Assembly (NCBI GenBank): GCA_004524595.1
Contig: SDOA01000043.1
Coordinates: 1-31,941 of the forward strand
Direction of reading: 5' to 3'
From: Candidatus Thorarchaeota archaeon
GTDB taxonomy: Archaea; Asgardarchaeota; Thorarchaeia; Thorarchaeales; Thorarchaeaceae
DNA: 31,941 nucleotides
Positions 7,960 to 15,741 of this stretch are shown in pieces. The position numbers and the translations under genes are program-made. Below the pieces are notes generated by a model, which made no database searches, was not told where the DNA came from, and saw only the letters and a list, made by a program, of their open reading frames with translations. How positions within the stretch are numbered: position 1 is the stretch's first letter; every line of letters starts with the position of its first letter.

Positions 7960-9885
7960 ATGGGCCACATTAGAAGACTCACAGGATATGCCCTCAGAAG
8001 AAGGGGTCTATTCTTTGGCTATCTCACTTCAGCAGGGATAGGCACGATTTTCAACCTCTTCACCCCACTTGTGTTGATTAGGATTGTTGATATCGCTATT
8101 CTAGATGGCCGCCTTAACCTACTTCTCCCATACATACTTCTCTTTATTGGATTTGGAGTACTTTACGCAATCTTCGACATGCTTGGACGATATGGTTCTG
8201 CAATCCTCTCTCAACATGTCATTTACACAATGCGTGAAGAGCTATATGAAAGTTTGATGGAGAAAGACCTGTCATTTTATGACCAAAACGAAACCGGACA
8301 GTTACTTGCAAGAGTGACTACTGATGTCAGTACGATGCGTGAATTCCTCTATTGGGGGTATAGAGTGATTTTCATCGGTTTTTCACAGTTGATTGGAACT
8401 TACATTGTCATGTGGACTGTTCATCCGGTACTTACCACCTACATGCTTGCATGGATACCAGTCATGATCATATTCATCTATACATTTGCAAAGAAGGTCA
8501 GACCCATCTTCTTTGCTGCACGTAAACAATATGGAGTTCTGAGTTCTGTTCTTGCTGAGAATGTAGTCGGTCATAAGGTCGTGAGGTCCTATGCATCTGA
8601 AGAGAGAGAAGCACTTAGAGTTGAGAGAGAGAACAGAGGATTTCTTGACCTTCGTGTCCGTGCAAGCAAACTCGAATCTTTCTTTCAACCAATGTTACCA
8701 TCCTTAATCAGCGTAGCAATTGGCGTTCTAATCTTCCTCGGTGGATACATCTACATTGAGGGAAATCTGACCTATGGCGAGTTTATTGGTTTTATCTCAC
8801 TGATTGGAATGCTAGTTCTGCCAGCTAGATTCTTGTCATGGGGAGTAGGAATGTATCAGAGAGCGTCAGCCTCAGGCGAACGCACATTCTATATCCTTGA
8901 CGCGATTGAAGAAGTGATGAACCCAGAGAATCCAGTGACCATTTCTGATTTTCAGGGAGCGGTTGATTTCGATACTATATCATTTAGCTATGGCGGAGAA
9001 GGATATATTCTCAGAGATGTTGAGTTACATGTCAAGCCAGGGCAGATTGTTGCTCTTCTTGGTGGGACAGGTTCTGGAAAGACAAGTCTTGTCAATCTGA
9101 TTCCTCGGTTCTATGATGTGGATGGAAATGGAAAGGTAGTATATGAAGGAAAGACTTACAGAGTGAGCAATAACAAGACTGTAAGAATTGATGGCAAAGA
9201 GTACAAAGTAATAGATGGTCATGTGAAAATCAATGGTCAAATAATTGACGTAGAACCACCGGGGCAGATTCTTATTGATGGAATTGATATAAGACAATAT
9301 GCTCTGAGCGATTTGAGAAAGCAGATTGGAATGGTCCATCAGGATCCGTTCTTGTTTTCAGCCACATTGAGAGAGAATATTGCCTTTGGACGTCCTGATG
9401 CATCCGAGGAGGACATTGTTAATGCAGCCAAAGCTGCAATGATTCATGAGTTCATTGAGACCCTTGAGGAAGGATATTATTCCGAAGTGGGGGAACGAGG
9501 GGTTACTCTTAGTGGAGGACAGAAGCAGAGGATAGCAATTGCGCGAGCATTACTTGCAGATCCAAAAATCTTGATTCTTGATGATTCAACAAGTTCTGTT
9601 GATGCAAAGACAGAGATGCTGATCCAGAAGGCATTAGAGAATCTGATGAAGGGACGCACTACTTTCATCATTACCCATCGCCTAAGTACAGTTCGCAATG
9701 CGGACTTGATTGTCATAATGGAGAGAGGGCAGATTGTAGAGATGGGGAGCCATGATGAGCTCATGGCAATGGAAAAACAATATTATGAGATCCATCAGAC
9801 ACTCGCGGAGATGGAACTCGCTGCAAGTCTGTCAATGGATACTTTAACCACTTCTAGCATGCAGGGAGGTAGGGGTGTTGAGTAG
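7960..9885 (+). CDS. ABC exporter half-transporter, subunit 1 (degenerate Walker B, inserted NBD loop)
   Basis: 641 residues. An exporter-type membrane domain with six helices (about 15-310) is followed by a nucleotide-binding domain: Walker A GGTGSGKTS (368-376), Q-loop Gln461, signature LSGGQ (517-521), Walker B LILDD (Asp542 in place of the catalytic Glu) and switch His in ITHRLST. Between Walker A and the Q-loop there is an extra beta-rich, Gly/Lys-rich segment (about 388-434) that ordinary family members lack. It interrupts the usual RFYD-x-x-x-G-x-I-x-I-D-G string. Asp542 pairs with the non-consensus signature of subunit 2, so together they form a heterodimeric exporter with one degenerate ATP site. 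The substrate is unknown (lipid or drug are the common ones). The 3' end overlaps the next gene. Confidence 0.88.
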   Translation: MGHIRRLTGYALRRRGLFFGYLTSAGIGTIFNLFTPLVLIRIVDIAILDGRLNLLLPYILLFIGFGVLYAIFDMLGRYGSAILSQHVIYTMREELYESLMEKDLSFYDQNETGQLLARVTTDVSTMREFLYWGYRVIFIGFSQLIGTYIVMWTVHPVLTTYMLAWIPVMIIFIYTFAKKVRPIFFAARKQYGVLSSVLAENVVGHKVVRSYASEEREALRVERENRGFLDLRVRASKLESFFQPMLPSLISVAIGVLIFLGGYIYIEGNLTYGEFIGFISLIGMLVLPARFLSWGVGMYQRASASGERTFYILDAIEEVMNPENPVTISDFQGAVDFDTISFSYGGEGYILRDVELHVKPGQIVALLGGTGSGKTSLVNLIPRFYDVDGNGKVVYEGKTYRVSNNKTVRIDGKEYKVIDGHVKINGQIIDVEPPGQILIDGIDIRQYALSDLRKQIGMVHQDPFLFSATLRENIAFGRPDASEEDIVNAAKAAMIHEFIETLEEGYYSEVGERGVTLSGGQKQRIAIARALLADPKILILDDSTSSVDAKTEMLIQKALENLMKGRTTFIITHRLSTVRNADLIVIMERGQIVEMGSHDELMAMEKQYYEIHQTLAEMELAASLSMDTLTTSSMQGGRGVE

Positions 9886-11734
9886 TTCATTAGACGGTGC
9901 TGATGATCCAGATGCTCGAACTTACGAGTACAGTGATTCGACACTACTCAAACGGATGGTTGGTTATCTTCTAGCCTATAGAAAATTATTCGGTGCAGTA
10001 GTCATCCTGACAGCGATAGGAATCATTCTCGGCGTATGGGCTCCTTTTATTCTCCGTCAAGCAATAGATGTAGACTTCCAGAGTGGAATACTTCAAGCGA
10101 TAGCTTTCACAGCTGGACTCTACATTCTTCTTCAAATACTGAATTGGGTAGTGAGTTTTGTTAGCGGGTATCTTATGGCGCTCATGGGACAGAGGGCAGT
10201 ATACGATATCAGACAGCAATTGTATTCACACGTTCAAAATATGTCCGAGGAGTTTCATGATCATTCATCAAGTGGCAGAGTAATCTCAAGGTTGACAAAT
10301 GATATAGATAGAATGAGTGAGCTTCTGGGTGGCGAACTCATCAATACTTTTGCGCAGGTATTTGTGGTCTTTGCCATAGGCGCTGCAATGTTCACAGCGA
10401 ACTTTAGACTAGCTGCTGTTTCACTGTCTATTGTGCCAATCCTCTTATTTACTACCATCTATTTCCGAAAGATAATGCGAGAAGCATACCGAAGGACGAG
10501 AAAGACGATATCAAATGTTACATCTAATCTTGCAGAGAGTATTTCGGGAGCAAAGGTTACAAAGAGTTTTGCACGAGAACGACGAAGTGCTGAAATATTT
10601 TCTGAGATAAACGAAGCAGACTATCAATCAAATGTCGATGCCGGAAAGGCTCAAGCAGCATTCTTCCCTGTCATTCGTTTCATTGGAGGAGTTGGAACAG
10701 CAGTGATATTGCTGTTTGGAGGGTGGTTCCTTCTCAATCCGAGTTTTCTATATATCAACGAGTCTCTAACCCCAATAGTCACACTTGGGACCATTGTCAT
10801 GTTCGTTCAATTCAGTGAAAGTTTCTTTCGTCCAATCTTGATAATCGCGAACTTCTACACGGCAGTTCAGAGTGCCTTTGCAGGTGGTGAGCGGGTCTTT
10901 TCAATCATTGACACCGAATCTGCTGTGCAAGACGCACCAGATGCAATAAAGATGCCTGAGATAGAAGGACATGTCAAATTCGATAATGTAACATTTCGAT
11001 ACGGTGAGGGTCCTCTTGTGTTAAAGAACTTCAATCTTGAAATTCAGCCCGGAGAGACCATCGCAATAGTTGGAGACACTGGAGCTGGCAAGACCACCAT
11101 TGTAAATCTCTTGAATCGATTATATGATGTGGTCGATGGGTCCATACAGATTGATGGTATAGATATCAGATCAGTCACACAAAAGTCACTTCATGCAAGA
11201 ATTGGCCTTGTCCTTCAAGATGCCTTCTTATTTATGGGAACTGTGAAGGAGAATATTAAATATGGACGTCAAGACGCAACTGATGATGACATTGTCGAGG
11301 CTCTTGATGCTATAGGAGCAAGAAGGATAATTGAAAATCTGGACAATGGTCTCGATACTGAAGTAGGAGAGAGAGGCGCTCGATTATCTGAAGGAGAGCG
11401 TCAATTAGTCAGTTTTGCAAGAGCTCTCCTAGCAGACCCTAAGATCCTGATTCTTGATGAGGCGACAAGTTCGATTGACATCTATACTGAACATGCCATT
11501 CAGAAGGGGATGAGGGTACTCCTAGCTGGAAGAACGGCTATTGTCATTGCTCACCGACTCTCAACAATTGTAAATGCAGATAGGATTGTGGTCCTTGAGC
11601 AGGGAAAAATAGTAGAATCAGGAAGACACGCAGAATTGATGCAGCTCAAAGGAAAGTATCATTCTTTGTACGACCTTCAGATTCGTCCCAGAGCAATGCA
11701 GAGATACAACAAAAAAGAGAGAGCCTCCATCTAA
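9875..11734 (+). CDS. ABC exporter half-transporter, subunit 2 (catalytic Walker B, degenerate signature)
   Basis: 619 residues, with a six-helix exporter membrane domain (about 35-335) and an NBD. Walker A is GDTGAGKTT (400-408), the signature is LSEGE (504-508) instead of LSGGQ, Walker B is LILDE with catalytic Glu529, and the switch His560 is in IAHRLST. Its Walker A/B would face the LSGGQ of subunit 1 to form the active site, while its LSEGE faces the Asp-bearing Walker B of subunit 1. This is the arrangement seen in heterodimeric exporters of the TM287/288 type. The start (GTG 9875, or TTG 9878) lies inside the end of subunit 1, with GGGAGGT at 9864-9870; spacing slightly favours TTG 9878. 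Translational coupling is likely. Confidence 0.88.
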   Translation: MLSSSLDGADDPDARTYEYSDSTLLKRMVGYLLAYRKLFGAVVILTAIGIILGVWAPFILRQAIDVDFQSGILQAIAFTAGLYILLQILNWVVSFVSGYLMALMGQRAVYDIRQQLYSHVQNMSEEFHDHSSSGRVISRLTNDIDRMSELLGGELINTFAQVFVVFAIGAAMFTANFRLAAVSLSIVPILLFTTIYFRKIMREAYRRTRKTISNVTSNLAESISGAKVTKSFARERRSAEIFSEINEADYQSNVDAGKAQAAFFPVIRFIGGVGTAVILLFGGWFLLNPSFLYINESLTPIVTLGTIVMFVQFSESFFRPILIIANFYTAVQSAFAGGERVFSIIDTESAVQDAPDAIKMPEIEGHVKFDNVTFRYGEGPLVLKNFNLEIQPGETIAIVGDTGAGKTTIVNLLNRLYDVVDGSIQIDGIDIRSVTQKSLHARIGLVLQDAFLFMGTVKENIKYGRQDATDDDIVEALDAIGARRIIENLDNGLDTEVGERGARLSEGERQLVSFARALLADPKILILDEATSSIDIYTEHAIQKGMRVLLAGRTAIVIAHRLSTIVNADRIVVLEQGKIVESGRHAELMQLKGKYHSLYDLQIRPRAMQRYNKKERASI

Positions 11735-11744
11735 AATGGAGGCT
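11722..11744 (+). terminator. Hairpin overlapping the stop codon of the ABC operon
   Basis: A 9-bp perfect stem (AGCCTCCAT at 11722-11730 with ATGGAGGCT at 11736-11744, five-base loop) includes the last codons, and the TAA at 11732-11734 falls in the loop. There is no T-run after it, so it may act in 3'-end stability rather than termination. Confidence 0.35.
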
Positions 11745-11885
11745 TGAGAATACTGCTTACTCGTCAGCAATGAAAACGGTGATTTGCTTTTGGAAATTGA
11801 GAGTCAGATGAAAGCAGCCCGTATATGAAGTTAACAACCTTGGTCTCAATGTACAGTGACCGTTCTTTGCTATCATCCATGAGAT

Positions 11886-12650
11886 TCAATCCTCCCAATC
11901 AAAATCATCTACATTATCATATGGAAAATCTTTCATTGTTCGTTTCATCGACTTCAGTGATTTGAGCCCATGAAGACCGCTCATTGCTGATGTGATCGAT
12001 TCCGAAACAAGTTGACCGATATCAAGGAAACTATCAATGCCATGAATGCCATCCTTACCGACAATGATTTGCTTGCCATCCTTGCTTGTAACAACGACAC
12101 CACTCTTGCTAACAGAGACCATATTATCGTCTCCAAGAACAAATACCTGCTTACCATAAATGAAGACGAGGCCTTCCTTCTCACTCAGGACAAGGATGAT
12201 CTTTGTTTCTTTAGTATCTTTACCAAAGAGAATTTGAGACTTTTCTTTCGTATCAAAACGTGTGGTCTTATTTTCGCCATTGACATGCTCACTGATTGTT
12301 GATTCAATCGCTTGGATAAGGGAATCAGTATTTGTAAAGCCCTTTTCCTGGATATCAGATTCTTTAACAGGTTGTGAGATGTTCTCAAGAGATGATACGC
12401 CAATATAGAGTTGTACTCCAGAGAGCTCACCGCGTACAGACTCGCCCATAGCACCCATCTTTGTTTCCGCGATTGCATCAACTGCAAACGTAGATGGACC
12501 TACAAAGGCGATGCCTATTCGTACATCATCCTCAAGTAGATAGACCCACAGACAACCTTTAGTCATCTTGACATACGCCTTCTCATGGGAGATTAACTCA
12601 TAGTCCTGAGTTGTTACCTTTACGTCAGTATCTGGTCTTAGATTCTTCAA
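11886..12650 (-). CDS. Unknown protein co-transcribed with coiled-coil wHTH regulator; acidic FDWED tail
   Basis: 254 residues, soluble, no signal or membrane helix. It looks beta-rich in two parts: about residues 10-90 and a second part around 140-215 with repeated short strands (GLVFIYGKQVFVLGDDN, SGVVVTSKDGKQIIVGKDG). The C-terminus ends DNVDDFDWED. No family was recognised. The start is a TTG, and the evidence is strong: AGGAGG at 12659-12664 lies eight bases upstream, and the nearby ATG (12652-12654) opens a frame that stops after nine codons. The ribosome binding site overlaps the stop codon of the upstream regulator gene, so the two are translationally coupled. The shared tail suggests both proteins bind one partner or each other. 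Confidence 0.65.
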   Translation of the reverse strand: MKNLRPDTDVKVTTQDYELISHEKAYVKMTKGCLWVYLLEDDVRIGIAFVGPSTFAVDAIAETKMGAMGESVRGELSGVQLYIGVSSLENISQPVKESDIQEKGFTNTDSLIQAIESTISEHVNGENKTTRFDTKEKSQILFGKDTKETKIILVLSEKEGLVFIYGKQVFVLGDDNMVSVSKSGVVVTSKDGKQIIVGKDGIHGIDSFLDIGQLVSESITSAMSGLHGLKSLKSMKRTMKDFPYDNVDDFDWED

Positions 12651-12663
12651 TCATTATTCCTCC

Positions 12664-13608
12664 TTAGTCTTTCCAATCGAATGAGTCGATATCATCATCG
12701 TCATCAGCCTCGTCTTCATCTTCAATTTCATCGAGGACATCTTCAAATTGATCTGCAACATCCTCAACTGCATCTTGGGCTCTCTCAAGCTCATCAGCAA
12801 CTCGTTCAAGATGTTCTTGGGCTGCTTCAAGGTCTTCAGCGTCTTCAACTACAATGACATGTTCGTCATCATCATCGTCGAAGGATTCAGCTTCCTCTAC
12901 GTTCTCGGTACTCTTATTGTTAGCTGTCTGTTCTCGTTGTCGCTCAACTCGATGGGTAAGCCATTGTGCAAGCCGGTAGGCCAGTCTTCCTTCCACTGTC
13001 ACATAATACGTTCCTCTGACTTCACCCTTTACAACATAACCCGCATCAATGAGGGGATTGAGATGATGAGTAAGTGAACTACCAGTTTTTCCAGTATAGG
13101 TCTCAATTTCATTGAAGGTCTTTCCTGCCTGCTTCAGATAGTCAAGTATCTTTAATCGCTCTTCGCTTCCAAGTGGGTCGATTATCTTAGCAACGCGTTC
13201 TGGAGGAATACTCTCAATGTCACTCTTACTGACCTTTCTACCCTTACGTCCACTCTTGTGAATTCTGATTCCAGGAATACGAAAGCTCTTGCCTATGCCA
13301 TCTATATCCTTGATGCTCATCTCAATCGACCTGCCAAGACCATCCATCATATCCTCGAGACTCTCAGTGATGCCGCTGAGATCAATATCTAACTCCCGGA
13401 CAGGAGGGACTCGAGGTATATCCCGTGGAGGTCTCGGTGGTCGTGGAATTCGTCTGTGAGCTTCTTCTCTTCGTCTTGATGCTTCAGCCCGTCGTTTATG
13501 AGACTCTTCTCTCTCGTGGCGGGTCTCTGCAATCTCTTTCTGCAACTCTTCTTTGAGTCTACGAACCTCTTCGAGTTCTTTTTTGATATCATCAATGTGT
13601 TCGCCCAT
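12664..13608 (-). CDS. Coiled-coil ArsR-like winged-helix regulator with acidic FDWKD tail
   Basis: 314 residues from the ATG at 13608. Order: a charged N-terminal coiled coil (1-52), a Pro/Arg-rich hinge (54-70), an amphipathic region (74-115), a basic patch (117-130), an ArsR-type winged helix (136-215; GSEERLKILDYLKQAGKTFNEI, then TGSSLTHHLNPLIDAGYV and the wing GTYYVTVEGRLAY), an acidic linker, a second coiled coil (about 255-295) and an Asp-rich end finishing IDSFDWKD. The helix-turn-helix indicates DNA binding; the two coiled coils suggest oligomerisation. An upstream in-frame ATG (13629) would precede the start site predicted from the TATA box at 13643-13650, so 13608 is preferred. An inverted repeat over the TATA box suggests self-regulation. 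Confidence 0.75.
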   Translation of the reverse strand: MGEHIDDIKKELEEVRRLKEELQKEIAETRHEREESHKRRAEASRRREEAHRRIPRPPRPPRDIPRVPPVRELDIDLSGITESLEDMMDGLGRSIEMSIKDIDGIGKSFRIPGIRIHKSGRKGRKVSKSDIESIPPERVAKIIDPLGSEERLKILDYLKQAGKTFNEIETYTGKTGSSLTHHLNPLIDAGYVVKGEVRGTYYVTVEGRLAYRLAQWLTHRVERQREQTANNKSTENVEEAESFDDDDDEHVIVVEDAEDLEAAQEHLERVADELERAQDAVEDVADQFEDVLDEIEDEDEADDDDDIDSFDWKD

Positions 13609-13632
13609 TATTATACGCCTAATGTACATTAT

Positions 13633-13654
13633 TACATTTCTGTATATAAATGTA
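13633..13654 (-). promoter_or_regulatory. TATA box within a 22-bp inverted repeat (candidate operator)
   Basis: TACATTT (13633-13639) and AAATGTA (13648-13654) form a perfect 7-bp inverted repeat with an 8-bp spacer. The minus-strand TATA-like TTTATATA occupies 13643-13650. A dimeric wHTH bound here would block TBP. The neighbouring regulator gene starts about 35 bp downstream, so autoregulation is the natural guess. Confidence 0.4.
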
Positions 13655-13860
13655 TCTAAGTACAGTTACTTATTAGGTAAGGCCCGCAAAGCATAGTCGA
13701 AGAATTACGGATAGAGAAGGTATCGTTTCGCCAACAAAAGCCCTTAAGTGCCTTAAATGAACAAAACACGCGAAATACCCTTATTAAGAACAGAGAGTGC
13801 CGTTCTCATCCACTGATTGTCTATGAGTTATCAAGACATTCATTGGGGGTTATGTGTATC

Positions 13861-14085
13861 ATGTCAAAGAAAGCAAAACCAGCAACTAAGAAGGCCGCTC
13901 CAAAGGGGCCAAAATACACTTTCTTCGTTAAGAAGGCAATACAGGACTTTGCTAAGGACAACAATATGATGGTTGGGAGTGACTCATACGATGCATTCAA
14001 TATAGCCATTCATAATATGTTGACCACAGCAGCAGACCGCTGCAAAGAAAACAAGAGAAAGACCCTGAAGGCATACGACTTCTAG
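13861..14085 (+). CDS. Archaeal histone-fold protein with lysine-rich N-terminal tail
   Basis: 74 residues from the ATG at 13861. A basic tail (MSKKAKPATKKAAPKGPK, 18 residues with 7 Lys) precedes a histone fold: helix 1 about 20-32 (TFFVKKAIQDFAKDN), loop MMVGSD, long helix 2 about 38-62, and the closing RKTLKAYDF, which fits the R-x-T-x-x-x-x-D motif of archaeal histones. The 'KENKRKT...D' end and GSD-x-x-x-A start of helix 2 also recall the 'face-to-face' histone family, so DNA wrapping like HMf is not certain. The role is chromatin packaging or DNA bridging. Starts further upstream (TTG 13843, ATG 13852) would overlap the GGGGG at 13845-13849, which better serves as the ribosome binding site for 13861. 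It is a single-gene unit with its own terminator. Confidence 0.8.
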   Translation: MSKKAKPATKKAAPKGPKYTFFVKKAIQDFAKDNNMMVGSDSYDAFNIAIHNMLTTAADRCKENKRKTLKAYDF

Positions 14086-14111
14086 GCTGTCTAGTATCAA
14101 AGAACATAGGT

Positions 14112-14130
14112 GGGCAGTCTTGCACTGCCC
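14112..14130 (+). terminator. Hairpin terminator of the histone gene
   Basis: A 7-bp stem, GGGCAGT (14112-14118) with ACTGCCC (14124-14130), five-base loop, sits 27 bases after the histone stop. It is followed by a pyrimidine/T-rich stretch (14131-14160). The rest of the gap to 14352 is AT-rich with no recognisable gene. Confidence 0.55.
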
Positions 14131-14352
14131 CCTCTGTTTCTATTCTCCTTTTACTTGTTCTATGAGTGTTTCAATACTTGTTACCATTACGTGATATCAT
14201 TCAGATGTAATGAATGAGTCTAGAGATCCAAGTGCAAAGAGTCTACTCAAATCAATATGCTCACTATTTAGGTTTGTTAGAAAATTTCAATATAATCCAA
14301 TTTAGAATTTTGATATCATTAAGAGCCCACTTTGAATATACTTAGAACGACC

Positions 14353-14805
14353 TTAAGACCCGTTATCGTTAACTTCAATCTTCTGTTTTCGTAATTCGAG
14401 GAGGTAGATGATCACTAAGAGCGTTGCGAGCCCAGCAATCATATATCCACCAAGAAGAATTCCGGTGTTGAGATGTGCACGCAGGATGAACTCACTCTGA
14501 TCATCAAATGGCACACCCTCAAAGACCGGTAAACCATCTGGCCAACCGAGGACAATCCGATAATAGAACAGGTCAGCATCATAATCTCGATACTGCTGCA
14601 TAGTAAGAGGGAATGTAGTCGGGGGCATCACTCTAAGTTCTTGTTCAGTTCCTAAAGGAACTGAGATAATTGGGATACTTGCCGACAAGACCACTGTTAT
14701 CCCAGAGATGACTATTCCAATGAGAGCAATACGAATGAGTTTTTGAGATGTGTTGCCATTCAGTCGTAACCACGCAAAGACACAAGCAATCACTACAAAT
14801 AACAT
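14353..14805 (-). CDS. Small membrane protein of unknown function
   Basis: 150 residues. Three hydrophobic helices: about 1-12 (the N-terminus is itself hydrophobic), 24-48, and 112-137. A loop of about 60 residues between helices two and three contains PPTTFPLTMQQYRDYDADLFYYR and would lie outside the cell if the C-terminus (LRKQKIEVNDNGS) is inside. No family was recognised. GGAGGG at about 14817-14822 lies some twelve bases before the ATG. It is divergent from the amidohydrolase gene, 146 bp apart. Confidence 0.55.
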   Translation of the reverse strand: MLFVVIACVFAWLRLNGNTSQKLIRIALIGIVISGITVVLSASIPIISVPLGTEQELRVMPPTTFPLTMQQYRDYDADLFYYRIVLGWPDGLPVFEGVPFDDQSEFILRAHLNTGILLGGYMIAGLATLLVIIYLLELRKQKIEVNDNGS

Positions 14806-14951
14806 TACTATAGTTTCCCTCCATTGCTACATATTCCATAATAATTGAGGACAAAAATCCTTTCATTATAGAATGACTGCACTATCATTGCAGACGTATT
14901 ACTAGTAGACATACTTTTCACAGAATCAACACAGGAATTCAATGGTATTCA

Positions 14952-15695
14952 ATGAAAGGAGCTATCGTATCAAATAGAGTTGGATTAGATTTCGACGTAA
15001 ATCAGAACCGGATACTCGAGCTCGCAGCAAAATCTGTGGACGCTGGAGCAGAATTCATTCTCTTCCCGGAGGCAGCAGCGACAGGACTAGTGAATACAGG
15101 CAATCCAGAGACTGACCGTAGAATTGCTGAAACAATACCAGGACCAAGAAATACAGAATGGAGAGATTTCGCATCAGAACATGGAGTGTATTTTGGAGCT
15201 GGACTTCTGGAACGAGAGGGAGATAGCATCTTTGACTCTGCGGTCCTCTACAATCCCGAGGGAGAGCTCATTCTTCATTATAGAAGAAATGATCCTGGAT
15301 GGCACTCAGTAGACGATGACCCATCAGTATACTGTGAGGAGACACAAGTTCCAGTTGTGGACTCACCAATTGGTAGGCTTGCTTTTCTCATCTGTGGTGA
15401 TCTATGGAATGACGAAGTTCTAGAGAGACTGAAGAATAAAAAGCCGGATTATCTCCTCTATCTCTTTGCTCGTGATATTGAACCAAAAGAGAGGATTGAA
15501 TCCATATGGATGGTAGAGGTTCAGGCATATAGAGAACGTTGGAAGGAGTCTGGATCCAATGTGCTTGTAGTCAACCTTCTATGTGATCGACAGGGATTCG
15601 AATCGATTGGAGGTGCTTGGTTTGTTGATAATAGAGGCAAATTAGTGGCTGTTTCTCCGATTCTCCAAGAGAACATATTGTTTGTAGATTTGTGA
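14952..15695 (+). CDS. Nitrilase-superfamily carbon-nitrogen hydrolase with Lys-to-Arg change at the catalytic site
   Basis: 247 residues, typical of single-domain amidases of the family. The Glu of the Glu-Lys-Cys triad is Glu40 in FILFPEAAATG. The nucleophile is Cys148 in FLICGDLWND. The position of the catalytic Lys, 36 residues before the Cys in the usual Y-R-K motif, reads Y-R-R (Arg112). That substitution may alter or abolish normal amidase chemistry. Family members hydrolyse C-N bonds of omega-amides, carbamoyl compounds or nitriles in the cytoplasm; the substrate here is unknown. The start has no clean ribosome binding site: AGGAA lies 15 bases upstream and a nearby ATG (14941) is out of frame. 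It converges on etfA. Confidence 0.8.
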   Translation: MKGAIVSNRVGLDFDVNQNRILELAAKSVDAGAEFILFPEAAATGLVNTGNPETDRRIAETIPGPRNTEWRDFASEHGVYFGAGLLEREGDSIFDSAVLYNPEGELILHYRRNDPGWHSVDDDPSVYCEETQVPVVDSPIGRLAFLICGDLWNDEVLERLKNKKPDYLLYLFARDIEPKERIESIWMVEVQAYRERWKESGSNVLVVNLLCDRQGFESIGGAWFVDNRGKLVAVSPILQENILFVDL

Positions 15696-15709
15696 ACAAG
15701 AAGGAACCG

Positions 15710-15730
15710 GCTCAATCAAATTGACTGAGC
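15710..15730. terminator. Possible bidirectional hairpin between convergent genes
   Basis: GCTCA (15710-15714) pairs with TGAGC (15726-15730). An inner TCA/TGA pairing and a short A/T loop continue the stem after one mismatch. It lies midway between the amidohydrolase stop (15695) and the etfA stop (15742). No long T-run is present. Confidence 0.3.
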
Positions 15731-15741
15731 AGGATGATCTT

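Noticed and set aside
9025..9339. A minus-strand frame opposite the ABC transporter insertion, considered as a nested gene
   Set aside because: It has no ribosome binding site or protein-like composition and is explained as a shadow of the ABC gene.
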